NCBI RefSeq assembly: GCF_029952955.1
Contig: NZ_JASATX010000003.1
Coordinates: 62,001 to 126,000, forward strand
Reading direction: 5' to 3'
Length of the DNA: 64,000 nt
Source: Ruicaihuangia caeni
GTDB lineage: Bacteria > Actinomycetota > Actinomycetes > Actinomycetales > Microbacteriaceae
The stretch's first letter is position 1, and each line of letters begins with the position of its first letter. Both the position numbers and the translations under genes were made by a program. Below the pieces are notes generated by a model. That model was not told the DNA's origin. It ran no database searches and worked only from the letters and a program-made list of their open reading frames with translations. Of this stretch, positions 1-7,492 are shown one piece after another.

Positions 1-490
1 CCGCGGCGGGAACCGCCGACTCGAGGAACACCTGCCCGACAGCCGCGCGCGAGGCGAGATGCCTCGAGAGCGGTCGGTGCTCCGGGTGCAAGCCGCCGAG
101 GTAGACGATGCGCGACACCGAGGCGGACTCGGCCGCCCTCGCGAATGAGACCGCGGCGCGGAGCTCCTCACCGCCGAAGTCGCCGCGGGCGGTCATCGAG
201 TGCACCAGGTAGTAGGCGACGAAGACGCCGCGCATCGCCTCGTCGAGCTCGGTGGTCGCCGGCAGCGACCCGCGCACGACTTCGACGTCGGGGTACCACT
301 CGACGTCGCGCAGTTTGTCGGGCGATCTCGTGTAGACGCGCACCCTGAACCCGTCCTCCAGAAGCCGCGGCACGAGCCGTCCCCCGACGTAGCCGGTCGC
401 CCCGGTGACCAGAGCAAGCTTGCGGTCGGTCGCTTTGGGCCCGTGCTCGGATTCAGTCGCCGTTGCAGGTGCGGTTTCGGTTCCGGTCAC
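1..490 (-). CDS. NAD(P)-binding SDR/NmrA-like protein, 3' end missing
   Basis: The reading frame is open from a GTG at 490 to the left edge, so about 163 N-terminal residues are visible and the C-terminus is lost. After about 23 variable residues comes a Rossmann entry, RKLALVTGATGYVGGRLVPR, with the TGxxGxxG dinucleotide-binding turn. Later YLVHSM and RIVYLGGL resemble NmrA-like extended SDR proteins. A GGAG lies six bases before the GTG. It starts 48 bases after the crtEb stop on the same strand, so it is probably the last gene of the carotenoid operon. Its substrate cannot be read from this part. Fold is confident, function is not. Confidence 0.75.
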   Translation of the reverse strand, partial: MTGTETAPATATESEHGPKATDRKLALVTGATGYVGGRLVPRLLEDGFRVRVYTRSPDKLRDVEWYPDVEVVRGSLPATTELDEAMRGVFVAYYLVHSMTARGDFGGEELRAAVSFARAAESASVSRIVYLGGLHPEHRPLSRHLASRAAVGQVFLESAVPAA

Positions 491-538
491 GGGGTACTCC
501 GACTCTCCAATGAGGCCGGCGTCTACCGGCCCTTTCGA

Positions 539-1426
539 CTAGCGCTCGAACGACCACCAGATCAGCAGCATCGTGACGAGGAAGCCGCAGACGTAGTTGA
601 CCCAGAGGAACTTGCGCCATCCGCGATTCGACTCGGATGCTGTGACGTCGTCGATCCTGAAATGCGACAGCGCGATGCCCACATAGGGCAGCGTCAGCAC
701 GGCCGCAAGGGGCCCAGGCCACTGCGTGCCGAGCAGCAGCAGCCCCGCGATCGCCCACAGAGCGGCGCTCAGCCGCACGGTGGCGCGAGCACCGAACTCC
801 GTCGCGATGGAGCGGATTCCCGCGCTGCGGTCGGGCTCGATGTCTTGCACCGCACCGAACGCATGGCTCGCGACGCCCCAGAGGAAGAATGCGGCGAGGA
901 TAGCGGCGAGCGCGGGCGTGACGACCGTGCCGGCCGCGGCGACCGCGTACAGCGCGGGCGAGACGAAGTGGGTGCTGGAGGTGAGCGAGTCGAGCACCGG
1001 TACCTCTTTGAAGCGGAGCCGGGGCACCGAGTAGGCGACGACCGCGAAGACGCTCACAGCGAGCACGGGCGATGCTGCGGGCTGCGCGACGACGAGTGCG
1101 ATCACGAACGGCAGCGCTGACGCGACCGACACGATCACCAGCATCCGGTGCAGCCTGGGTGGGACGAGTGCCCCTTCGGCGCCTCCCTTGCGCGGATTCG
1201 CCAGATCGGACGCGTAGTCGAACACGTCGTTCAGCCCGTACATCAGCAGGTTGTAGGGCACCAGGAAGAAGAGGGTTCCGAGCACCATGAACGCATCCAC
1301 GGTGCCGGTGCTGAGCCACCAGACGGCGGCGAAGGGGAACGCCGTATTGATCCAACTGAGCGGTCTGGAAGACAGCACGACGGTGGAGAGCACCGGCCGC
1401 ACCGTATTGCGCGACGTCCGGCTCAC
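539..1426 (-). CDS. crtEb: Lycopene elongase, UbiA-type prenyltransferase (CrtEb)
   Basis: A 295-residue polytopic membrane protein of the UbiA family. The first aspartate-rich motif is NDVFDYASD at residues 66-74 and the second is DIEPDRSAG at 195-203; these bind the Mg-diphosphate of the prenyl donor. In C50 carotenoid pathways this enzyme adds dimethylallyl units to both ends of lycopene, giving flavuxanthin-type products. Its place right after two small lycopene cyclase subunits supports lycopene elongase over another UbiA enzyme. The start overlaps the crtYf stop by four bases (ATGA), indicating translational coupling. Confidence 0.92.
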   Translation of the reverse strand: MSRTSRNTVRPVLSTVVLSSRPLSWINTAFPFAAVWWLSTGTVDAFMVLGTLFFLVPYNLLMYGLNDVFDYASDLANPRKGGAEGALVPPRLHRMLVIVSVASALPFVIALVVAQPAASPVLAVSVFAVVAYSVPRLRFKEVPVLDSLTSSTHFVSPALYAVAAAGTVVTPALAAILAAFFLWGVASHAFGAVQDIEPDRSAGIRSIATEFGARATVRLSAALWAIAGLLLLGTQWPGPLAAVLTLPYVGIALSHFRIDDVTASESNRGWRKFLWVNYVCGFLVTMLLIWWSFER

Positions 1427-1767
1427 AGGTCTCCCTCCGGAACACGCTCAGAGGTGTCGGGCGCCCGAGCGAGCAGCGCAAGCCCTGGCAGCAGCAGCAG
1501 CGCTGCCACGGGGTACGCGAAGTCTTCGACGGGTGCCAGCAGCACCCGCACGCCGGCGGTTTGCGACCACTCGTAGTCGAAGAGCCCTGCCCAGATCATG
1601 ACATTGTCGAAGACCGCTGTGAGGAGCAGCAGCGCGACCATGCTGAGGAGCCATGGGCGCCACCACCTGGCGACGATCGCGGGGCCCCGCCCGCTGCTGA
1701 TCAGAGCCACGGCGAGAACGACGAGAGAGAGGGCGAGGAAGCCCGCGGAGAACAGTGCGTAGCTCAC
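1423..1767 (-). CDS. crtYf: C50 carotenoid epsilon-cyclase subunit (CrtYf-like)
   Basis: A 114-residue protein with about three membrane helices and a short polar tail. It has the FDNVMIWAGLFDY and PVEDFAYP patterns of heterodimeric lycopene cyclase subunits, where the conserved acidic residue after Pro-Val/Ile (here E81) is expected to be catalytic. Such subunits work in pairs, cyclising the elongated C50 chain. Both ends overlap their neighbours by four bases, so its dose is tied to CrtYe. Ye and Yf are assigned from gene order as in the corynebacterial cluster (I, Ye, Yf, Eb); sequence alone does not fix ring type (epsilon or gamma). Confidence 0.88.
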   Translation of the reverse strand: MSYALFSAGFLALSLVVLAVALISSGRGPAIVARWWRPWLLSMVALLLLTAVFDNVMIWAGLFDYEWSQTAGVRVLLAPVEDFAYPVAALLLLPGLALLARAPDTSERVPEGDL

Positions 1768-2102
1768 GAGCGCTCCCTCACTCTCTCTCGCTTCGCCGAG
1801 AGCAGACGGGAGCTCCCGGTGAGCAGCACCATGCTCAGGTGGCAGAAGAACAGCAGGAACACCAGTTCCTCGATCGGCAGGTGCGGCGCGACGAGGATGC
1901 CGGAAGACCAGGCGGAATCAAGGTGCAGGAACACGCCGGAACCGATGCCGACGAGATCCCACGTCAGGAAGAAGACGAATCCGATCAGGAGCACGACGGC
2001 GGCCCGGCGAGGCTCTCGCCAGAGGAAGAGCGAGAAGCGCGCGTCGACGAGCAGCGATCCCATGAGCGAGATCAGGAGCAGTGCGAGATAGAGCAGCGAC
2101 AT
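1764..2102 (-). CDS. crtYe: C50 carotenoid cyclase subunit (CrtYe-like)
   Basis: A 112-residue membrane protein with three or four hydrophobic segments and a basic C-terminal end. The HLPIEELVFL motif matches the P-x-E-E signature of lycopene cyclase domain proteins and parallels PVEDF in the partner. Expected to form a heterodimer with the next gene product in the membrane. Its ATG shares one base with the crtI stop (TGATG), and its stop overlaps the crtYf start. Family is confident; letter assignment rests on order. Confidence 0.88.
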   Translation of the reverse strand: MSLLYLALLLISLMGSLLVDARFSLFLWREPRRAAVVLLIGFVFFLTWDLVGIGSGVFLHLDSAWSSGILVAPHLPIEELVFLLFFCHLSMVLLTGSSRLLSAKRERVRERS

Positions 2103-3742
2103 CAGGGGCGACTCTCGAGGGGCGTGCTCGACCCGCTGGGCACTCCGGCGGGTTCAGGCAGTGGACCGGGCGAGGAGTCGCCTCTCAGGTGCTTCACCAC
2201 GAGTTCGGCGCTGATGAGGCACATCGGCACACCGACGCCCGGCACGGTGGTGCCACCCGCCGCGTAGAGCCCGGAGACCCGGCGCGATGCGGTTCGACCG
2301 CGGAACATCGCGCTCTGTCGCAGCGTGTGCGCGTACCCGATCGCGCTCCCCTTGAACGATGAGAACTCGCGCTCGAAGTCGCGAGGGCCGAGCGTGCGGC
2401 GCACCAGTATGCGCTCTCTGAGGTCCGGGATTCCGGCCCGCGCGGCAAGTGCATCGATCGCGCGGTCGACGGCTGCTTCGACCGCCGGATCCCCCTGCCC
2501 GTCGAGTCCTCCCGACCCGAGCGATGGGGCTGCTGGTCCGGGGATCAGGATGAAGAGGTTCTCGCTGCCTTCCGGCGCGACGGAACGATCGGAATGGCTG
2601 GGCATGCACACGTAGAACGAAGGGCGCTCCGGCATGTTGCCATCGCGGATCGCTTCAAAGTTGTCGCGCCAATCGTCCGCGAAGAACAGCGAGTGGTGCT
2701 CGAGCTGCGGGATCGGACCGTCCACCCCGAGCATCGCGATCACAGCACTCGGACCGGCATCCACTCGATCCCAATCCGTTTTCGGGCGGAACCGGTCCTC
2801 CGGATCGAGCAGTCGGGTCTCGGTGTGGTGCATGTCGACTGTGCTCACAACGACATCCGCGTCGATCGTGCTCACCTCGCCGGACCTGTCGCGCCACTCC
2901 ACGCCGGTCACCTGCGAGTCGCTGGTCAGGATGCGGGTCGCCTCGGCACCCATCACGAACTCGGCCCCGTCAGCAAGCCGGCGCATCGAACGGATCAGCT
3001 CGGAGAAGCCGCCCCGCGGGTAGTAGACGCCGTCGCTCAGGTCGAGGTGGCTCATGAGGTGGTACATGGCCGGCGCGGTGAAGGGCGAACTCGCGAGGAA
3101 CACCGCCGGGAACTCCAGAACCTTCTGAAGCCGCTGGTCGCGCACCGTCCTGCCGACCCGACGGTGGAGCGATTCAGAGAGCATGCGCACGAGGCGGGGA
3201 AGGCGGCGAAGCACCTGGGGTTGCCATAGCTCCGACGGCCGCGTGAACGGGTTGTAGAGGAAGCGGTCGACCGACAAGCGGTACGCGTCGCCAGCCGATT
3301 CGAGGTACTTTCTGATCGCAGCACCGGCGCCGGGCTCGATCGCCTCGAATGAAGCGGCGACGGCGTCGATGCCGCTGCTGAGCACGAGCGGCTCGGCCGC
3401 TTCCGCCCCTGGCGCACCGGCGGGTTCGAAGAAGACACGGTAGGCGGGGTCGACCCTGACGAGGTCGAGCTGCTCGGCCAGCGAGGTGCCCAGCATCCGG
3501 TAGAAGTGATCGAATACCTCAGGCATCAGGAACCACGATGGCCCGGTGTCGAAGACGAACCCGTCGCGTTCCCACGTGCCCGCGCGGCCGCCGACTTCGT
3601 CTCGCTGCTCGAGCACGGTGACGTCGAGGCCCTCGTGCAGCAGGAGCGCCGCGGTGGCCAGGCCGCTGACCCCCGCGCCGATGACGACGGCGCGCCGCCG
3701 CACCTGCGGAGGAGAGACGCTCGCCTCCGTATGGGCGCTCAC
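2102..3742 (-). CDS. crtI: Phytoene desaturase (lycopene-forming)
   Basis: Converts phytoene to lycopene through four FAD-dependent desaturations at the membrane. The 546-residue protein begins with an FAD-binding fold, VVIGAGVSGLA at about 19-29, then VLEQRDEVGGRAG. It ends with the bacterial CrtI signature GLYAAGGTTVPGVGVPM followed by ISAELVV. The open frame extends far upstream into crtB, but a GTG at 3742 overlapping the crtB stop (GTGA) gives the normal family length and is the chosen start. Neighbours crtB and crtYe are both coupled by overlap. Confidence 0.95.
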   Translation of the reverse strand: MSAHTEASVSPPQVRRRAVVIGAGVSGLATAALLLHEGLDVTVLEQRDEVGGRAGTWERDGFVFDTGPSWFLMPEVFDHFYRMLGTSLAEQLDLVRVDPAYRVFFEPAGAPGAEAAEPLVLSSGIDAVAASFEAIEPGAGAAIRKYLESAGDAYRLSVDRFLYNPFTRPSELWQPQVLRRLPRLVRMLSESLHRRVGRTVRDQRLQKVLEFPAVFLASSPFTAPAMYHLMSHLDLSDGVYYPRGGFSELIRSMRRLADGAEFVMGAEATRILTSDSQVTGVEWRDRSGEVSTIDADVVVSTVDMHHTETRLLDPEDRFRPKTDWDRVDAGPSAVIAMLGVDGPIPQLEHHSLFFADDWRDNFEAIRDGNMPERPSFYVCMPSHSDRSVAPEGSENLFILIPGPAAPSLGSGGLDGQGDPAVEAAVDRAIDALAARAGIPDLRERILVRRTLGPRDFEREFSSFKGSAIGYAHTLRQSAMFRGRTASRRVSGLYAAGGTTVPGVGVPMCLISAELVVKHLRGDSSPGPLPEPAGVPSGSSTPLESRP

Positions 3743-4608
3743 GCTGACCACCTCAGCGAGGCACGGAGCGCGATGATGAGCTTGACCGCATCCGGCACCC
3801 TGATCCTCCGGTCGATGATGGCCTCGGCAGGAGTGCGTTCGATGCGCTTCTCGAGTTCGGAGAAGAGGCCGTGCGCGGTCGCGACGGCGCGGCGCGCACC
3901 TGCGGGCAGCAGGCGGATCGACGCCTCGGCGGCCTCGAGATCCGCGCGAATGGACTGGGTGATCTCGCGCTTCTCCGACTCGCCCAACCGACCGCTGTCG
4001 ACGTTCGGGAAGTAGGAGCGCCCCAGCCCTCGCGCATCGTCGCCGAGATCGCGGAGGAAGTTGATCTTCTGAAACGCGGCCCCGAGCCGACGCGCGCCGT
4101 CGACCAGCACGGCGCGCTCGGCAGCGTCGGGGCGCGCGTCTTGCAGGAAGACCCGCAGACACATGAGCCCCACGACCTCGGCCGACCCGTAGACGTACTC
4201 GCGGAATGCGGTCTCGTCGAGCCGTGTGAGATCGAGGTCAGCTCGCATCGAACTGAAGAACGGTGCGATGAGGTCGCTTCCGATGCCGGCGTGCACTGCG
4301 GTGCAAGCGAAGGCGTGCACCACGAGATTCGTGCTGAACCCTCGCCTGATCGAGTCGTACACCTCGTTCTCCAGGGCATCCAGCAATTCGAGCCGCTCTC
4401 CCGCCACGAGCCCGGCGCACTCGGCAGGGCCGTCGACGATCTCGTCGGCGATGCGCACCAGGCCGTAGATGTTCGCGATATGCGGGCGATAGCGGGGTGC
4501 GAGCAGTCTGGTCGCCATCCCGAACGAGGTGGAGTAGTCACTGAGCACCACCCGGGCGACATGAGACGCGCATGTCTCGTAGCGGTCGAGGGTCATTGAG
4601 TCGATCAT
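3739..4608 (-). CDS. crtB: Phytoene synthase
   Basis: Condenses two geranylgeranyl diphosphates to phytoene, the first committed carotenoid step. The 289-residue protein has DEIVD at 55-59 and NFLRDLGDDARGLGRSYFP near 175-193, the two Asp-rich diphosphate-binding signatures of squalene/phytoene synthases. An upstream in-frame ATG exists at 4626, but the ATG at 4608 overlaps the crtE stop as ATGA, the pattern used throughout this operon, and is preferred. Cytosolic or membrane-associated. Confidence 0.95.
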   Translation of the reverse strand: MIDSMTLDRYETCASHVARVVLSDYSTSFGMATRLLAPRYRPHIANIYGLVRIADEIVDGPAECAGLVAGERLELLDALENEVYDSIRRGFSTNLVVHAFACTAVHAGIGSDLIAPFFSSMRADLDLTRLDETAFREYVYGSAEVVGLMCLRVFLQDARPDAAERAVLVDGARRLGAAFQKINFLRDLGDDARGLGRSYFPNVDSGRLGESEKREITQSIRADLEAAEASIRLLPAGARRAVATAHGLFSELEKRIERTPAEAIIDRRIRVPDAVKLIIALRASLRWSA

Positions 4609-5720
4609 GATGTCCGCTCCGCGCATCGGATGAGCAAGTGGGCGAGGTAGGTCTGCAGTTCCTGCGGCAATGGAGCTTCATCGATCCGCCGGGCGGCCGA
4701 GTCGACTCGGCGCTGGATCTCGCTCTCGACCTGGGCGAGAGCCCCCGAATCGCGAAGGGCCCCGCGCAGGCGCTCGGCATCGACCTCATCAAGGTCGGGT
4801 TTGCCGAACCGGTCGCTGGCTCCACGCCAGGCATCCGTTGACCGTGCCAGCTCCACAAGAAGGGTGTGCTTGCCCTCGCGAAGATCACCGAGCGCCGACT
4901 TGCCAGTTGTCTCGGGATTGCCGAAGACGCCCAGCACATCGTCTCGCAACTGGTAGACCGTGCCCAGCGCTGCGCCGATCTCATCGAGCGCATCGCGCAC
5001 GGCCGGTTCAGACGTCGCGAGCGTTGCCGCGGCGAGCAATGGCGCCTGAAACGAATAGCGTGCGGTCTTCAGTTCGCTCGTGACCACAACGCGCTCGGGG
5101 TCGGCGTGCGAGGGGGCGATGCTGAACCAGACGTCGGCGTACTCGCCCTCGGCCGAATCGAGCAGCGTACGATCCACAAGATCGAGCAGCGACGACCGCA
5201 CCTCCGTCGGAACCGCTGCTCGCGCCACCAGCGAGTACGCCGCCCCGAGCAGAAGATCTCCAGAGAGAATGCCGGCGGTCACACCCAGTCGTGCCGCCGC
5301 CTTCGGCGGCACGCCGTGATCCACCGCGAGCGACACCGCCTCGCCGACCGCGTTCAGGTCGCCCCGGCGCTTCAGATCGCCGTCGATGACGTCGTCGTGC
5401 GCGACGAAGGCCGCGTGCAGCAGCTCGAACGCGGCGGCGATGTCGATCACGCCCGACGCGGTTTCCGGCGACGACGAATCGGTGTCGCGCGAGCCATCGC
5501 GCTGTTCCTCGAGCCGGCGATAGGTGTGCAGAAGAAGGAGAGGGCGAATGCGTTTCCCGCCGCTCAAGGACCGCGTGATCGAGCCGCGAATCGCGTCGAA
5601 CGGCAACCGGACCGTATTCGTGCTGCTGATGCGCAGCGCCACGTCGCGCAGCCGGGATTCCACTCGCGCAAGGTCGACGCGGTCGCGTTCGAGTTCGCGC
5701 TCCAGTTGTAGTGCGCTCAT
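4605..5720 (-). CDS. crtE: Geranylgeranyl diphosphate synthase
   Basis: A trans-prenyltransferase of 371 residues that makes C20 GGPP. The first aspartate-rich motif is DDVID at 109-113 preceded by AH, and the second is LRDDVLGVFG near 255, a DDxxG form often found in actinobacterial CrtE/IdsA enzymes. SGGKRIRP at 53-60 is the substrate-binding GGKxxRP. Start and stop overlap idi and crtB by four bases each. A second polyprenyl synthetase at 40656-41729 is linked to menaquinone instead, so this copy is the carotenoid one. Confidence 0.93.
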   Translation of the reverse strand: MSALQLERELERDRVDLARVESRLRDVALRISSTNTVRLPFDAIRGSITRSLSGGKRIRPLLLLHTYRRLEEQRDGSRDTDSSSPETASGVIDIAAAFELLHAAFVAHDDVIDGDLKRRGDLNAVGEAVSLAVDHGVPPKAAARLGVTAGILSGDLLLGAAYSLVARAAVPTEVRSSLLDLVDRTLLDSAEGEYADVWFSIAPSHADPERVVVTSELKTARYSFQAPLLAAATLATSEPAVRDALDEIGAALGTVYQLRDDVLGVFGNPETTGKSALGDLREGKHTLLVELARSTDAWRGASDRFGKPDLDEVDAERLRGALRDSGALAQVESEIQRRVDSAARRIDEAPLPQELQTYLAHLLIRCAERTS

Positions 5721-6292
5721 AGCGACCTCCTCGGGTCTGTGAGCACGGTGCGGGGGCGACCGGCGAGTTCGTCGAGCTGCCAGACGAGCCAGGGGCTGAA
5801 CGCCCAGGGGGCGGCGTGCACCGCCCGCGCGAGGTCGTCGGGCTGCACCCAGCGGTACTCCTGCACTTCGTCGGGGTTCGGGGCCGGATCACCGATGGCG
5901 CGCGCCGAGTACACCGGGCAGAACTCGTTCTCCTCCACACCAGAGGCGTCAGTGGCGCGATAGGCGAAGTCGGGCAGCAGGGGCTCGATGCGGTCGATCG
6001 CGAGGCCCAGTTCGTGCTCGGCGCGGCGGACGATCGCGGAGTCGATGGGTTCGTCTGGCCCGGGGTGCCCGCAGAAGGCGTTGGTCCAGACGCCGGGCCA
6101 GGTGGCCTTGCTCAGCGCACGCCGCGTCACCAGCACGCGGCCGTCGTCGTCGACGACGTGGCACGAGAACGCGAGGTGCAGCGGCGTCTTCTCGCCGTGA
6201 ACCAGGTGCTTCGGCATTGCACCGGCGGGCTTCCGCTCGTCATCGAGCAGCACGACCCGCTCGGGGCTTCGCGTGCTGCCTTCGATGACCAT
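5717..6292 (-). CDS. idi: Isopentenyl-diphosphate delta-isomerase, type I
   Basis: Interconverts IPP and DMAPP, feeding both GGPP synthesis and the C5 units used by CrtEb. The 191-residue Nudix-fold protein shows NAFCGHP with the catalytic Cys at 74 and ENEFCPVY with the catalytic Glu/metal ligand around 121-123. A longer open frame reaches 6589, but the ATG at 6292 sits in TGATG with the regulator stop, gives the family length and starts with the usual VVLLDDERKPAG segment. Confidence 0.94.
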   Translation of the reverse strand: MVIEGSTRSPERVVLLDDERKPAGAMPKHLVHGEKTPLHLAFSCHVVDDDGRVLVTRRALSKATWPGVWTNAFCGHPGPDEPIDSAIVRRAEHELGLAIDRIEPLLPDFAYRATDASGVEENEFCPVYSARAIGDPAPNPDEVQEYRWVQPDDLARAVHAAPWAFSPWLVWQLDELAGRPRTVLTDPRRSL

Positions 6293-6837
6293 CAGGAATC
6301 CCCCGAGGTGTGAGCGAGATCGCGCAGAAAGCGCACCACGATCTGTCGCTCCTCGCTCGACAGGCGCGCGGCAGCCTGAAAGCGGCGGGCATGCGAGACG
6401 CCGACGTGGTCCCTGGCGTCGCGACGGGTCTCCTCGGTCACGGCCAGAGTGATCGCTCGCCGGTCGGTCGGGTGGGGAGAGCGCGTCGTGTGCCCACCCG
6501 CCTCGAGCCGGTCGAGCAGCTTGGTCGTCGCGGCGCTCGTGATCTCGAGGTACTCGCTGAGCATGGCGGGCGTGACAGCCACTCCGCACCGGTGCCCGGC
6601 GAGGATGAATCTGATGGCGCGCATTTCGCGTTCGGAAAGAGCCATGTATTTGCTCGATGCCTTGCTCTGCTCGGCCTCAGCGAGCTTCCACTCCATCATG
6701 GCCCGCATCACGTCTGCGATCTCGGCCTGTTCTGCGCCCGGCATCCGGTCGAGCTCGAGTAAGGAACCGTCGGGATCCATCAGGCGCGGATCGTGCATGT
6801 GCTCGAGCACCTTCGCAACGTGAGACGAGTAAGCCAC
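6292..6837 (-). CDS. MarR-family regulator of the carotenoid operon (CrtR-like)
   Basis: A 181-residue winged-helix protein. The recognition region TPAMLSEYLEITSAATTKLLDRLEAGGHTTRSPHPTDRR, read in parts, carries the MarR hallmark of DRR in the wing after a helix ending in DRLEAGG. It is the first gene of the operon, overlapping idi by one base, so it probably represses its own transcript, as CrtR does in corynebacteria. The annotated start is a GTG with no spaced Shine-Dalgarno; an ATG at 6798 (residue 14) preceded by GAAGG is an alternative. Confidence 0.82.
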   Translation of the reverse strand: MAYSSHVAKVLEHMHDPRLMDPDGSLLELDRMPGAEQAEIADVMRAMMEWKLAEAEQSKASSKYMALSEREMRAIRFILAGHRCGVAVTPAMLSEYLEITSAATTKLLDRLEAGGHTTRSPHPTDRRAITLAVTEETRRDARDHVGVSHARRFQAAARLSSEERQIVVRFLRDLAHTSGDS

Positions 6838-6840
6838 TCC

Positions 6841-6875
6841 CAGATAGTAAGTTACTTAGTTAGTTACTTGCAACG
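6841..6875 (-). promoter_or_regulatory. Probable promoter/operator of the carotenoid operon
   Basis: An A/T-rich island in GC-rich DNA just upstream of the regulator. It holds AAGTTACTT at 6849-6857, a near-perfect palindrome around one base, and a second AGTTACTT at 6862-6869, so the two GTTACTT units form a 12-base-spaced direct repeat. Size and placement suit a MarR-family operator overlapping the promoter. Binding is inferred. Confidence 0.5.
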
Positions 6876-6915
6876 TCGCGACGGAACCCGTTTGGGTTCT
6901 CCTGAGGTGGGAGTT

Positions 6916-7022
6916 TCTCGCGAGGCGGAGGTTTCTCGCGAGGTGTGGGTTCTCGCGTGTGGGTTCTCGCGAGGTGGGGGTTCTCGCGAGGCAGGGGCTC
7001 TCGCGAGGCAGGGGCTCTCGCG
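6916..7022. repeat. 17-bp tandem array centred on TCTCGCGAGG
   Basis: TCTCGCG recurs at 6916, 6934, 6951, 6965, 6982, 6999 and 7016, spacings of 18, 17, 14, 17, 17 and 17. The unit is roughly TCTCGCGAGGYRGGGGY. The self-complementary TCGCGA core gives each unit a small palindrome. The last unit runs directly into the left arm of the palindromic element at 7018. Confidence 0.9.
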
Positions 7023-7079
7023 AGGGTTTGCTGCAGCCGCGAGGGCTGCAACCCACGCACGCGCAGCAAACCCTCGCGA
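7018..7079. repeat. Palindromic intergenic element, copy 1
   Basis: A perfect 17-bp inverted repeat, TCGCGAGGGTTTGCTGC at 7018-7034 and its complement at 7063-7079, encloses 28 bases. Two further copies with the same arms and 28-base loops lie at 14731 and 14941. The loop here matches theirs when reversed and complemented, so this copy is inverted. Confidence 0.9.
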
Positions 7080-7304
7080 CAACGCAACTTCGAGGCAGCG
7101 CAACGTTGAGGCAGCGGCTCGGAGCGCCGGCGGTACTGCGACAGTTGCGGCAGCGACGGCGATGCGCACCGCGACGGGACGTGACAGTGCCGGCAGCGGA
7201 TGCCGTCAGCCGACGTTTCACACGGCTCGCCGGCGAGCGCGGCGACACTCCAGGGCATGAAACCCGGCCGCATCACGCGCTCTGAAAGACGGTTCGAGTC
7301 GGCC

Positions 7305-7492
7305 GCGGTGCTCGACGGCCGAAGTGGGCGGCGGTGCTCGACGGCCGAAATCAGCTGCGGTACTCGATGGGCGGCTGTCTGCCGAGGTGCTCGACGAGCT
7401 GAAGTCAGCTGCGTACCCGACCCGACGGTCCGCGTGAGCCGCGTTGCTCGACGGGCTGAGTCAGCCGTGGTACTCGACGGGCGGAGCGAGCA
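7305..7492. repeat. Degenerate 26-bp tandem array merging into the murB 3' end
   Basis: Units resembling GCGGTGCTCGACGGSCG begin at 7305, 7331, 7357, 7384, 7411, 7441 and 7467 (spacings 26, 26, 27, 27, 30, 26). The unit at 7411 is the most decayed. The last unit is the murB 3' end itself, coding for the final PPVEYHG and the stop, so the array looks like repeated duplication of the gene end. Confidence 0.85.

Larger units (their letters stand above)
6838..7460. other. Gene-free repeat-rich region between the crt operon and murB
   Basis: No credible coding frame is present. The stretch contains, in order, the crt operator, seven units of a 17-bp tandem repeat, one palindromic element, about 220 bases of unremarkable GC-rich DNA, and seven units of a degenerate 26-bp repeat that merges into the murB 3' end. 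Confidence 0.85.

Noticed and set aside
200-1120. 306-codon open frame on the plus strand
   Set aside because: Antisense to crtEb and the SDR gene, composed of Arg/Asp/Glu/His-rich shadow sequence typical of high-GC antisense frames.
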